Below are positions 15,622 through 23,917 of a DNA stretch of 47,640 nucleotides, piece after piece. Origin of the DNA: Clostridiales bacterium DTU070 (lineage in GTDB: Bacteria; Bacillota; Clostridia; DSM-8532). Where the stretch lies: the NCBI GenBank assembly GCA_001513105.1, contig LFSH01000107.1, positions 1 to 47,640 on the forward strand. The letters are read 5' to 3'. The position numbers were made by a program, and so were the translations under genes. Positions within the stretch are counted from its first letter, which is position 1. The number at the start of each line of letters is the position of its first letter. The notes under the pieces are model-generated. The model was given only the letters and a program-made list of their open reading frames with translations, was not told where the DNA came from and did no database searches.

Positions 15622-17439
15622 TCAGAGCTTTACATGTTTTCTGACCATGCGGACGCATTCATCTATATCACTGATACTATCTATATACATATTAACGGGT
15701 ATATCGGTGGTTTTTTCACCGCCCACCCAGATTACCGTAATTTTTTCGCTCGGTATTCCGGTGCATATGACATCATAGTCATCAGCGGTAAGCTCCCTTG
15801 CAGATATAATAAATATCATTCCCGCGTCAAGCATTATATGGGCAACCTCGGTAAGCCTTCTGATATGCTCCTGCCTGCTTGGCGGGATTACCTTGTGATC
15901 TATCAAATCGGCGTCTACTCCGTACAGAACGCTTCCCATTCCAAGATAATAAACCAGTTTCCCGTCGTCAAAAAGCTGTTTCTCAAGGGCCCGGCCAAGT
16001 TCCTTTCTTGGGCTTTGCTTCTCGCCGGTAATAAGTATCAAGGCCGCATTATGTTTATATTTCAGCGCCCGTGTTTCCGCACTTATTTCGCTGCCAATCC
16101 ATTTGTAATTGCGCATGATAACCTTGTCGCGAACCCAGCTTGTCTGGTCTTCCAGTTCGCTTATGACTATTCCGCCGCCCGAGATTTCATAATCATCCAC
16201 AATGACGAAGCGGCTTGTTTTTGCTATATCGCTCATTAAATCAAAGGCAATATGCCTGTCCAGGGTTAAAATGCACTCGGCCACTTCGTTGCGATCAACC
16301 TGTTCCTTTTTTCTGCTGACAAGGTTCGACGCATCCATCACACTCCGGATCTCTTCAAGCTGCATGCCCACCTTCGCTGTGCCCAGCTTCAGGTAGTAGA
16401 TCTTGTCCTTTACCAGGGGATTCTTCCCGAGCCAGAACAAGTTCACCAGCATGCGTCCGGTGGCCTTTGGCTTAAGTTCGTTTGCCCGGCACATTATTTC
16501 CCCGCGTTTTACATAGATCTGCTCGGTTACGGTAAAACCCGCGGCCCAGCCCGCCCCGATCGATGATAAAGGCTCCCTGTTGAAGCATTCTATCGACTTT
16601 ATCCGTGTACGCTTACCCGAGGGGTAGAATATTACTTCATCGCCGACCGAAATCTTGCCCGTTTCAATGGTTCCGGCAATAATTCTCCTGTTGTCGCCGC
16701 CCTTGGTGAATTTGTACACATCCTGAACAGGCATGCGGAAAGGCTTGTCTTCAGGAAGCTGCTCGTTTTCGAACGAATCCAGCACCTCCAGGACATTCTT
16801 TCCCCTGTACCATGGCATTTTGCCCGAATGATTCGCAACATTGTCCCCTTCCCTTGCACTAATCGGGATAAAGCACAGGGGCTCCACATCCACTTTCTTC
16901 AGAAAACGCCTGTATTGTTTTTCAATACGCCGGAACGGCTTTTCACTGTATCCTATTAAATCCATTTTATTAACAAGAACGCACACCTGCTTTATTCCAA
17001 GCATCGACAGCATATACCCGTGGCGCCGTGAATTTTCCTGGATTCCTTCGCTTGCATCAATTACCAGGAGCGCGGCTTCTGCACGGGACGCACCGGTAAT
17101 CATGTTCTTCAGAAACTCAATATGTCCCGGCGCATCAATAATAATATAGTTTCTCCGTTCGGTCTGGAAAAAACAGCGTGCAGTATCAATGGTTATGCCC
17201 TGTGCCTGTTCGTCCTTCAATGCATCTAAGAGAAAAGCATATTCAAAGGGCTTGGAATTGCGCCGGCAGGTCTCTTTTACCTGCTCCAGTTTCCCTTCGG
17301 GCAATGAGTTCGTATCTGCCAGCAGCCTTCCTATGACCGTGCTTTTGCCATGATCAACATGTCCGACAATTACTATGTTCATGTCCTGTTTATTTACCAA
17401 ATCCCGCTTATTTGAATAGTTCCCGCTTTTCACCATCAT
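15622..17439 (-). CDS. cysN: Sulfate adenylyltransferase GTPase subunit with APS-kinase-like tail
   Basis: A 605-residue protein. The N-terminal part is the CysN GTPase that drives ATP sulfurylase: G1 motif GHVDHGKST at residues 26-34, DAPGH, and NKMD. The elongation-factor-like domains follow. The C-terminal 170 residues align with the APS kinase domain of CysNC/NodQ fusions, but where the ATP-binding P-loop (GxxGxGKS/T) should be it reads [13 protein letters not shown]. The kinase is therefore probably inactive. I start at the ATG at 17437-17439, where AGGGG lies 5 bases upstream; the frame stays open to 17505, but without a ribosome site. cysD precedes it by about 70 bases. Confidence 0.92.
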   Translation of the reverse strand: MMVKSGNYSNKRDLVNKQDMNIVIVGHVDHGKSTVIGRLLADTNSLPEGKLEQVKETCRRNSKPFEYAFLLDALKDEQAQGITIDTARCFFQTERRNYIIIDAPGHIEFLKNMITGASRAEAALLVIDASEGIQENSRRHGYMLSMLGIKQVCVLVNKMDLIGYSEKPFRRIEKQYRRFLKKVDVEPLCFIPISAREGDNVANHSGKMPWYRGKNVLEVLDSFENEQLPEDKPFRMPVQDVYKFTKGGDNRRIIAGTIETGKISVGDEVIFYPSGKRTRIKSIECFNREPLSSIGAGWAAGFTVTEQIYVKRGEIMCRANELKPKATGRMLVNLFWLGKNPLVKDKIYYLKLGTAKVGMQLEEIRSVMDASNLVSRKKEQVDRNEVAECILTLDRHIAFDLMSDIAKTSRFVIVDDYEISGGGIVISELEDQTSWVRDKVIMRNYKWIGSEISAETRALKYKHNAALILITGEKQSPRKELGRALEKQLFDDGKLVYYLGMGSVLYGVDADLIDHKVIPPSRQEHIRRLTEVAHIMLDAGMIFIISARELTADDYDVICTGIPSEKITVIWVGGEKTTDIPVNMYIDSISDIDECVRMVRKHVKL

Positions 17440-17508
17440 ATATACCCCTGTCTGTAATTTACTAATACCTCCGGTTAATTGCCCATGTTCGGGCAGGCAT
17501 ACCATGCT

Positions 17509-18390
17509 TTACATGTATCCGCCCTTTCTGAGTTCTTCAAGGCCGCCGCCGTCCTCCTTGTCCTGGGCCCTCCCGGAGCGTTCGGCAATATTGGCGAATT
17601 TCCCGGTTTTAAGCTCGTTAATGATCCCGTCAACGTCCTTTGCATCGGATTCGACCGGAAACGTGCAGGGCCAGCAGCCTAAAGAGCGGTATCTTTTCCC
17701 CTCTCCATGGTCGTAATACAACGAAACGGTGGGGATGTTTTCACGTTTCATATACTCCCAGATGTCAAGTTCGGTCCAATCCAGCAGAGGATGTATTCGA
17801 AGATGAGTTCCGGGTGCGAAATCGGTTTTGAACTGTCCCCAGAATTCAGGGGGCTGATCTCCTATATCCCAGTCACTGTTCCTGTCCCTTGGCGAAAAAT
17901 ATCTTTCCTTTGAACGGCTGCCCTCTTCATCGGCCCTTACCCCGACTATTACACCGGTGTAAGGCTCGGTGTTGCTGTCAATTTCATATGCGCCCTTGGC
18001 ATGGTTCAGCCTGTATCTTGGCCATTTCCCGTTCAATGTATTTTTTAACGCCTCGGTTTTCAGAAGTTTGCAGCATTCAATGCGGGTTGCGTTACCGTCG
18101 GGATACGTAAGTTTCTTATCAAGCGCTTCCCTGTTTTCCCCGTAAATCATGTCCAGTCCCCACTCAAGGGCAAGCCTGTCCCTGTATTCTATCATCTCAG
18201 GTATTTTGTAATGGGTATCGATATGAACAAGCGGAAAAGGTACATGACCGAAAAATGCCTTGCGCGCAAGCCACAGCAGAACCGTGCTGTCCTTGCCTAT
18301 GGACCAGAGCATGCACAGGTTTTTGAAGTTTGCATATGCCTCCCTGAGAATATGTATAGATTTATTTTCCAGCTTATCAAGGTGGTTCAT
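17509..18390 (-). CDS. cysD: Sulfate adenylyltransferase subunit 2
   Basis: A 293-residue catalytic subunit of heterodimeric ATP sulfurylase, which makes adenylyl sulfate (APS) from ATP and sulfate. The PP-loop nucleotide site is SIGKDST at residues 30-36. Other family marks are [25 protein letters not shown], and the C-terminal [12 protein letters not shown]. Length is normal. It lies between cysQ (42 bases upstream) and cysN (70 bases downstream), on the same strand, as an operon for sulfate activation. Confidence 0.96.
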   Translation of the reverse strand: MNHLDKLENKSIHILREAYANFKNLCMLWSIGKDSTVLLWLARKAFFGHVPFPLVHIDTHYKIPEMIEYRDRLALEWGLDMIYGENREALDKKLTYPDGNATRIECCKLLKTEALKNTLNGKWPRYRLNHAKGAYEIDSNTEPYTGVIVGVRADEEGSRSKERYFSPRDRNSDWDIGDQPPEFWGQFKTDFAPGTHLRIHPLLDWTELDIWEYMKRENIPTVSLYYDHGEGKRYRSLGCWPCTFPVESDAKDVDGIINELKTGKFANIAERSGRAQDKEDGGGLEELRKGGYM

Positions 18391-18431
18391 TCCATCACTC
18401 CTCTTGTCTCCTTTAAACCTGCCTTGGTATA

Positions 18432-19211
18432 TCAGGTCAGCTTGTTTGCAGGATGGTTCAGAATATAAAATCCTTTTTCGTTCAGGTTATTCACCCGGTT
18501 ATATGTCATTTCGCTGTCGTCCATCTGCCTGAAAATACCGCCTGCTTCCTCAACAATGCAGTGCATCGCGGCAGTGTCCCACTCCATCGTATGACCGAAA
18601 CGGTAATACACCTCTGCCTCGCCCCTGGCAATCAGGCATCCCTTTATTGCGCTTCCTGCACTCTTAACATTTTTTATTCCGTTTCTCTCTATCAGCTCAA
18701 GAAGTTTGTCCGATTTATGCGAGCGGCTCATCATAAGGCGTATATCACTGGTTCTTGAAGAGACATGAATTTTTTCAATATGTCCGTCCTTTTCATAGTA
18801 AGCGCCTTTGCCCTTTACGGCATAATACAGTTCACCGGTAACGGGTATGCCGATAACCCCTAAAACCGGCCTTCCTTGGAAGCATAATGCAATATTCACG
18901 GTAAACTCTCCGTTTTTTTTCACAAATTCCTTTGTTCCGTCCAGGGGATCTATAATAAAGCACCAGTCGTTGCCAAGCCTTTCGGGGTCATCCTTCGATT
19001 CCTCAGCTAAAATGGCACATTCGGGGTATTTGCTTTTTAGGTTTTTAACTATATAATCATTAGCTTTTCTGTCGACTTCGGTAATTGGTGACCGGTCATC
19101 CTTGTAATCAACCGAAAAATCCCTGTTGTAAACCTCAAGTATAATCCGTCCCGCCCCTTTGGCAAGTTCTTTCGCAGTTTCAAGCACCTTTTCCAAATCC
19201 TGAAATTTCAT
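18432..19211 (-). CDS. cysQ: 3'(2'),5'-bisphosphate nucleotidase CysQ
   Basis: A 259-residue inositol-monophosphatase-fold enzyme that converts PAP to AMP and can also act on PAPS. The metal-binding residues are visible: E70/E71 (LAEES), D88, D91 and the DPLDGTKEF motif, and a late [18 protein letters not shown] start at the ATG at 19209-19211 with GAGGGG 4 bases upstream; the longer frame to 19274 has no ribosome site. It is the first gene of the cysQ-cysD-cysN-Rrf2 run. Its presence is of interest because the APS kinase domain in cysN looks inactive. Confidence 0.92.
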   Translation of the reverse strand: MKFQDLEKVLETAKELAKGAGRIILEVYNRDFSVDYKDDRSPITEVDRKANDYIVKNLKSKYPECAILAEESKDDPERLGNDWCFIIDPLDGTKEFVKKNGEFTVNIALCFQGRPVLGVIGIPVTGELYYAVKGKGAYYEKDGHIEKIHVSSRTSDIRLMMSRSHKSDKLLELIERNGIKNVKSAGSAIKGCLIARGEAEVYYRFGHTMEWDTAAMHCIVEEAGGIFRQMDDSEMTYNRVNNLNEKGFYILNHPANKLT

Positions 19212-19386
19212 TGTACCCCTCTTTTTCTTATTCAAACACTGGCAGTTTCTGCATGCATATAGTATATACAACATTTATTAAAATAATATTAATTTCTGCT
19301 TTTTTCCTAACTATTATAGTATACATTATGGAAATATGGAAGATAAACCGGAAATGCAAAAGATTTCGGGGAAGCAAAACCTCCCG

Positions 19387-19650
19387 TTATGACAGGGGTA
19401 TTTTCTCATACGTATTCTTCGTATGGCTCTTGATAACCCTGTATAGATGACGAACAGGGTATTTCATGGCCCTGCTTTCTGAAACAACCATATCCCTGTA
19501 TTCCTCGGGAAACTTCAGGCAGTAGCTGCACCCCGTGTTGGAAATCCTGCAGGGCAGAGAAACAACTTCAAACACGTATCCTTTCCTCTCGAAATACCTG
19601 CACATTTTAACCGTGTAGTTCCCCGAATCGTATACAGCCAGGCAATCCAC
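19387..19650 (-). CDS. DUF3343-like small protein, possible sulfur/selenium carrier
   Basis: An 87-residue protein. The pattern of an N-terminal strand (CLAVYDSGNYTVKMCRYFE), then FEVVSLPCRISNTGCSYCLKF, fits the DUF3343 group, whose members are predicted Se/S-carrier-like proteins and keep cysteines in that loop. The cysteines at NTGCSYC could carry a sulfur atom. It starts at a GTG (plus 19648-19650) with GGAGG 9 bases upstream. It lies just upstream of the cys operon on the same strand but 175 bases apart. The family call is from memory of the pattern, and the role is inferred. Confidence 0.55.
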   Translation of the reverse strand: MDCLAVYDSGNYTVKMCRYFERKGYVFEVVSLPCRISNTGCSYCLKFPEEYRDMVVSESRAMKYPVRHLYRVIKSHTKNTYEKIPLS

Positions 19651-20041
19651 CTAATCCTGCCTCCATATATTATTCTTTATTTATACTATGAAATGATATG
19701 CCGGCTTGTTACCTGCCCGGACATGGCTGAAGAACATAACTGCGTCGGAATACATCAATATCATAATGCTTTAATAAATGATCATCTGCAATGAGGATGA
19801 AATAAACGGGGTGAAAGGTCAAAAGTCCAGACACTGCATTGTTACCTGCAAATACTTGTAATGGCAACATTGCCATTATCAATATCAATGCTGAAATAAA
19901 CCCAACAGCCTGTTAGTGTATTTATACCTTAATTGCATGTTCATTTTTCCTTCTTATATTTTAAGAGGCCATGGTCAGGTTAACCGGCTTTTAATCCGCC
20001 AACTCCCGCCCCATAGCCTCTGAACTTTCCAATACTCTTTC
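19651..20041. other. Intergenic region
   Basis: About 390 bases with no gene that I can support. A short inverted repeat ATGGCAA/TTGCCAT lies near 19860-19877. The part next to 20041 is the 3' flank of the SLH gene, and I see no strong T-tailed stem-loop in it. Confidence 0.4.
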
Positions 20042-21430
20042 TTATCGCACCGGACCTCTCCAATGCCACATACCGCCGTCATACATCAGCCATTTTCCAA
20101 AAAGTTGGCCTTCCTCCGGATTTTTTATCTTTTGTGCCTCTTTAAAGTAATAATCCTGAATTTCCAGCCAATCATTCTTAAAATGGCCTTCACCGTATTT
20201 ATCCAAATAATATGGTTGGCCCATATAACCCATTGATCCTGTTCCCAGGTCATTTGTCGTAAACATATGGCCGTTTGCAAACCTGATTCCTGAGTAGTAA
20301 TCTACTTCCTGCCCTTCACCCAGAACACCTGAAGGGCCTACCTTTAAGGTTACTTTTGTACCATCTGTCTTTACAACGATGTCGCCTTCTTTTGGTACCA
20401 GGGGCCTTTGTTCATCGGTTAATAATATTTCCCCGGCAGCAGGCTCATATTCAACTGCTTCTACTGCCGCCCTGTTCTTAATCTCCAGCATCCTGGATAC
20501 CATTACGGCTGCCTGTGCCCTTGTTCCGGTCTTGTCCCCGGCGAAGGTACCCTGCTTGTCAATACCTGTAATTAAGCCCTTCATATAGGCCTGCTCTACA
20601 AAATATTTATACTTGGCTTCAATTTTTACTTTGGCATAATCAGCAATATGCTTTTCAATGCCAGCAGTATAATTTCTCCCCTCTCCAAGTATTTTCTCTG
20701 TCAGGTTTATCAGTAATTCTGCCATTTCATATCTTGTAATCGGTTCATCCCAGGTAGAGCTGTCATAATCGAGACCCAGGTTTTCATACGCATCGATAAA
20801 GGCTCCCCGCGCCCAATGATCTCCTTCGTACGTCCTTGTCAGTTTCCCGCCCTGGGCTGCAGCTACTGCTATCTTTACAAACTCTGCCCTTGTAATTGTG
20901 TTATCCGGCCTGAAGGTTCCATCCACAAAGCCTGATATTGCACCCTTTTCAGCAAGGTACATTACATCCTGGTAATACCAGTCTCCCGGTTTCACATCAG
21001 AAAACCCGGTTATCGGGTTAAGCTCGATTGGTTCCGGATATGAAAGCGACCTTTCGTACATCCAGTCAGGCTGAAAACCTATATAATATTTTGCCATTGA
21101 AACAGCAGCCTGTACCAAATCTGCTTCTTCACTTCTCATAGCTCCTACAAGCTTATCAACTTCCGATATAACGTCAAGTACATCCTTGGAAGATTCACCG
21201 CCATTGAGTTTAATGGTTTTCCACAACTCAGATACATGCGCAGCCAGCTCCTTTAAAGCCTCCGGGGATACTGCGCCGTTGTTCTTCATCGTTTGAATCG
21301 TTGCAATGGACTTTCTTATACTCTGGATTTGATTGTTGATCTGCACCTGGTTCTTTTGGGCAAATGCTGCCGGTGACATGAGCATTGAGAAAATAATGGT
21401 TACTGCGATGATAATTGATAGTTTCTTCAT
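20042..21430 (-). CDS. SLH-domain secreted protein
   Basis: A 462-residue exported protein with a signal peptide (MKKLSIIIAVTIIFSMLMSP, cleavage after AAFA). Residues about 25-115 are helical, probably a coiled-coil stalk. Three SLH repeats follow: FSDVKPGDWYYQDVMYLAEK with FRPDNTITRAEFVKIA, then the DHWARGAFIDAYENLGL repeat with PITRYEMAELL, then KYFVEQAYMKGLITGI with GTRAQAAVMVSRML. The C-terminal 130 residues are an unrecognised domain rich in G, Y and W. The ATG has GGAGG 8 bases upstream. Unusually, the anchor repeats are in the middle of the chain. It should sit in the cell envelope. Confidence 0.9.
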   Translation of the reverse strand: MKKLSIIIAVTIIFSMLMSPAAFAQKNQVQINNQIQSIRKSIATIQTMKNNGAVSPEALKELAAHVSELWKTIKLNGGESSKDVLDVISEVDKLVGAMRSEEADLVQAAVSMAKYYIGFQPDWMYERSLSYPEPIELNPITGFSDVKPGDWYYQDVMYLAEKGAISGFVDGTFRPDNTITRAEFVKIAVAAAQGGKLTRTYEGDHWARGAFIDAYENLGLDYDSSTWDEPITRYEMAELLINLTEKILGEGRNYTAGIEKHIADYAKVKIEAKYKYFVEQAYMKGLITGIDKQGTFAGDKTGTRAQAAVMVSRMLEIKNRAAVEAVEYEPAAGEILLTDEQRPLVPKEGDIVVKTDGTKVTLKVGPSGVLGEGQEVDYYSGIRFANGHMFTTNDLGTGSMGYMGQPYYLDKYGEGHFKNDWLEIQDYYFKEAQKIKNPEEGQLFGKWLMYDGGMWHWRGPVR

Positions 21431-21552
21431 CAGTTTAGCCTCCGTTTTATGCTGTAGATTCTGCAGATATAATCTGTCTTTTCACATTATATATTTACAT
21501 AATTATCATGTCTATAAAAATCAGGAATTCCGGTTATTTAATTTTTCAGCAT

Positions 21553-21582
21553 AAAAAACCCCAATGTCCTGAGACATTGAGG
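21553..21582 (-). terminator. Terminator after tRNA-Arg
   Basis: On the minus strand CCTCAATGTC pairs with GACATTGGGG (one G-T pair) around a TCAG loop, followed by TTTTTT. It lies about 15 bases after the tRNA CCA end. Confidence 0.9.
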
Positions 21583-21595
21583 ATTTTTATTTAAC

Positions 21596-21672
21596 TGGTA
21601 CGCCCGACACGATTCGAACGTGCGACACCAAGTTTAGGAAACTTGTGCTCTATCCTACTGAGCTACGGGCGC
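21596..21672 (-). tRNA. tRNA-Arg (anticodon CCU)
   Basis: A complete cloverleaf of 77 bases including an encoded CCA. The acceptor pairs GCGCCCG with CGGGCGT (first pair G-U). The D-arm is GCTC..GAGC, and the anticodon arm is CAAGT-TTCCTAA-ACTTG with anticodon CCT in the centre of the loop. The T-arm is GCACG-TTCGAAT-CGTGT. It stands alone, with a strong terminator behind it. Confidence 0.96.
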
Positions 21673-22123
21673 ATATTCAATTCTACCATTTATTTTACTT
21701 CAGCTTATGCGAACTGTCAATAAGTTTAACCCTGATATATATGTATTTTACCCCAAATTTTAGCAATAATCCGCTCTCCACCCCGGATAAGCGGAAAATA
21801 ATAATTCCGGCAAACCAATGTCTTCTTCATTCCAAAAAATTAAAACAGTCTCGAATAAAAACACACTGTAATGCTCATTTTAAGATATTAAGCCGATATA
21901 TTGCATGTTAATAATCCAAACTCCATGTTTTGATCATTTTAGAGCTTTATTTCTTGTGTTTTACAATTTATTTACATTTTCTATTTCAATTTATTACCCC
22001 GCTTATTTATGTTAAAATTATTCTGAACCATGTCCGGCTTTACTGATGCTTATCCGTTTTTTCGTATGACTGCAGTCACAGGCAGAAAGGGTTTCTCATA
22101 GAATGGTACAAGGAGTGCTTTTA
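21673..22123. other. Intergenic region upstream of the SleB-like gene
   Basis: About 450 AT-rich bases without a gene. It must hold the promoters of the tRNA (minus strand) and of the hydrolase gene (plus strand). I see only weak promoter-like boxes. A perfect 12-base palindrome TGACTGCAGTCA at 22067-22078 lies 46 bases before the hydrolase start codon and could be an operator. Confidence 0.4.
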
Positions 22124-22984
22124 ATGGACAAGGTGAGGATATGTTATAGGAATGTTTGTAAAATAATGCTGTTTGTAATCGCATTTTGGGCTGTTTTTTT
22201 ACACCCGGCTGTTTCGCATGGGCAGGAAATAACCGAGCAAATATTTATTACTATAAAAATCAACGGCACGCCGATATTTACAGACACAAATCCTTACATA
22301 AAACAGAACAGAACCTTTGTACCCGTCCGTTTTGTCGCAGAGTCATTCAATATGGCTGTTGAATGGCTGCCTGAAGAGAAAAAGATTGTTCTTACCGATG
22401 AAGAGCACATGATAGAAATGTGGATTGACAGCAACAGGCTGATTGTAAACGGCGAAGAAACGCTGATGGATGTTAATGTTGAAGGCTTTAACGGCAGGGC
22501 AATGGTACCCGTTCGTTATTTAGCTGAAATAAAAGGATTTGAAGTCAGGTTTGACGATTATACATATTCGGTAGAAATGAACAGGGAAGGCTTTGCAGTA
22601 CACGATTCAAACATACTGAACAGGCCTTATACCGATGAGGATATAATATGGCTTGCCAGGATCACATATGTTGAAGGAAGAAATCTAAGCCTTAAAGGCA
22701 AGCTTGCAATAGCAAATGTAGTGCTGAACAGAACAAGGAATCCCAATTTTCCGGATACTGTATATGATGTTATATTCGACAGCAGGTATTCAAAACAGTT
22801 TCCGCCGGCGCATAAACCTGGATTTACCGAACTGAAACCCGACAGTTCCTCTGTAATTGCCGCCAAAATGGCCCTTGAAGGGGTCAACAACATCGATAAA
22901 TGCCTTTATTTCAATAACAAACCGTTCAAGAACAAGTCAAAGGATTTGTACACTACGATAGACGGGGAATACTTTTACTACTGA
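22124..22984 (+). CDS. Cell wall hydrolase, SleB type, with copper-amine-oxidase-like N domain
   Basis: A 286-residue exported protein. A signal or anchor segment (IMLFVIAFWAVFLHPAVS) is followed by a copper-amine-oxidase N-terminal-like domain (GTPIFTDTNPYIKQNRTFVP and GRAMVPVRYLAEIKG), a common wall-associated module in clostridia. Residues about 180-285 are the Hydrolase_2 domain of SleB/CwlJ enzymes (WLARITYVEGRNLSLKGKLA, then IANVVLNRTRNPNFPDTVYD), with the likely catalytic Glu in YVEGR. SleB proteins cut spore cortex peptidoglycan during germination; this one could equally act on vegetative wall. The start is the ATG at 22124, with AAGGAG 9 bases upstream. Confidence 0.9.
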   Translation: MDKVRICYRNVCKIMLFVIAFWAVFLHPAVSHGQEITEQIFITIKINGTPIFTDTNPYIKQNRTFVPVRFVAESFNMAVEWLPEEKKIVLTDEEHMIEMWIDSNRLIVNGEETLMDVNVEGFNGRAMVPVRYLAEIKGFEVRFDDYTYSVEMNREGFAVHDSNILNRPYTDEDIIWLARITYVEGRNLSLKGKLAIANVVLNRTRNPNFPDTVYDVIFDSRYSKQFPPAHKPGFTELKPDSSSVIAAKMALEGVNNIDKCLYFNNKPFKNKSKDLYTTIDGEYFYY

Positions 22985-23056
22985 AAACCGTTGCTGAAGA
23001 AGAATATAAAGCCGTTTACCCTCCTTAGAATGAATACTTTTCCGATGAAAACAACA

Positions 23057-23097
23057 GCAGCCTGAAAGTCTTAAAAAGTCAAAGGATTTCAGGCTGC
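23057..23097. terminator. Stem-loop between convergent genes
   Basis: Perfect 11-bp arms GCAGCCTGAAA/TTTCAGGCTGC enclose a 19-base loop. It lies between the stop codons of the hydrolase gene (plus) and the small gene at 23105-23419 (minus), and the minus-strand side is T-rich. It could serve both. Confidence 0.65.
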
Positions 23098-23104
23098 ATC
23101 ACTG

Positions 23105-23419
23105 TTAACAGGATATTACTTTCTTTTCCGCAGTACGCCATTCCTTTTCATAACCGCCTTCTTTCTCAACTTTTTTGGCATGAGGCTCAATGTCTTTCCA
23201 TTCCATTTTGGTCTCCGCCCATTCAATCAAAATATCGTCGTTATTCATCGCAAATTCCTTCTCAGCGCTATGAAGCCTGGGCTGAACTGAACTGGAGTGG
23301 TATGCAAGTTTTTCAGCCGAATTCTTCTCGAAATAAGTCGCCCTGTGTTCAGCAATGACCTCAGCGGGAATATCATACATCGTACCGTCAGGCATTGTAA
23401 CCCTCAAGTATTTCTTCAC
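23105..23419 (-). CDS. Small hypothetical protein (104 aa)
   Basis: A hydrophilic 104-residue protein with no signal or membrane segment. The N-terminal KKYLRVTMPDGTMYDIPAEV looks like a short beta-hairpin with a D-G turn. The rest is helical and charged, rich in E, K and W (WAETKMEWKDIEPHAKKV). It starts at a GTG (plus 23417-23419) with an excellent AGGAGG 7 bases upstream, so it is very likely translated. I do not recognise the family. Confidence 0.7.
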   Translation of the reverse strand: MKKYLRVTMPDGTMYDIPAEVIAEHRATYFEKNSAEKLAYHSSSVQPRLHSAEKEFAMNNDDILIEWAETKMEWKDIEPHAKKVEKEGGYEKEWRTAEKKVISC

Positions 23420-23917
23420 GGCGTTACCTCCTTTTCAGGTTGGTCGTCTTTGTTAATTTTTTAACTATATCTATTCTATCATATATGCCATTGAATTTCT
23501 ACCTCTTTTTTTACAGGCAGTATATTTTTTACGGGGTTCTGCATTTCAGCAAAACCCGGTGTTCCAGGCATTACAAGGCAGGAGACAGGAAACATCATAT
23601 TAATGCTTCTCTTCCCCGGAAATTGACAGTTGCACACAATATCAGAATAGCTACGTAATATCGCATTAATGCTTCTCTTACCCGAAACAGGCATATATTT
23701 ACATAAAACCAGAAAACATTTGAATGTTTTATTATGCTGTTTTATAATACAAGTGAAGGCTTTCCCCGGTACCAGGTTAATACTTTTAACTTCAGGGCAT
23801 ATACCTTTGACGGGTGTATGTCAAAATTTCGGGGAATTGTAAGCGCTTACAGCTACATTCAATGCCGGAGTTTTAACGGATATAGCCGATTATAATGATT
23901 GATACAGGGTGACAGAA
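23420..23917. other. Intergenic region with short repeats and a cre-like site
   Basis: About 500 bases without a convincing gene. The sequence ATTAATGCTTCTCTT occurs twice in direct orientation, at 23599-23613 and 23665-23679, each followed by a CCCG. The cre-like palindrome lies at 23838-23851. The promoter of the pectate lyase gene should be here, but I see no strong -35/-10 pair. Confidence 0.4.
23838..23851. promoter_or_regulatory. cre-like operator (LacI/CcpA type)
   Basis: TGTAAGCGCTTACA is a perfect 14-base palindrome that fits the Bacillus cre consensus TGWAARCGYTWNCA at every position. It lies 67 bases ahead of the pectate lyase start. CcpA or a dedicated LacI-family regulator may bind here to control pectin use. 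Confidence 0.75.

Noticed and set aside
23599-23690. Start of a CRISPR array from the repeated ATTAATGCTTCTCTT
   Set aside because: There are only two copies, the spacing is irregular for CRISPR, and no cas gene is in the window.
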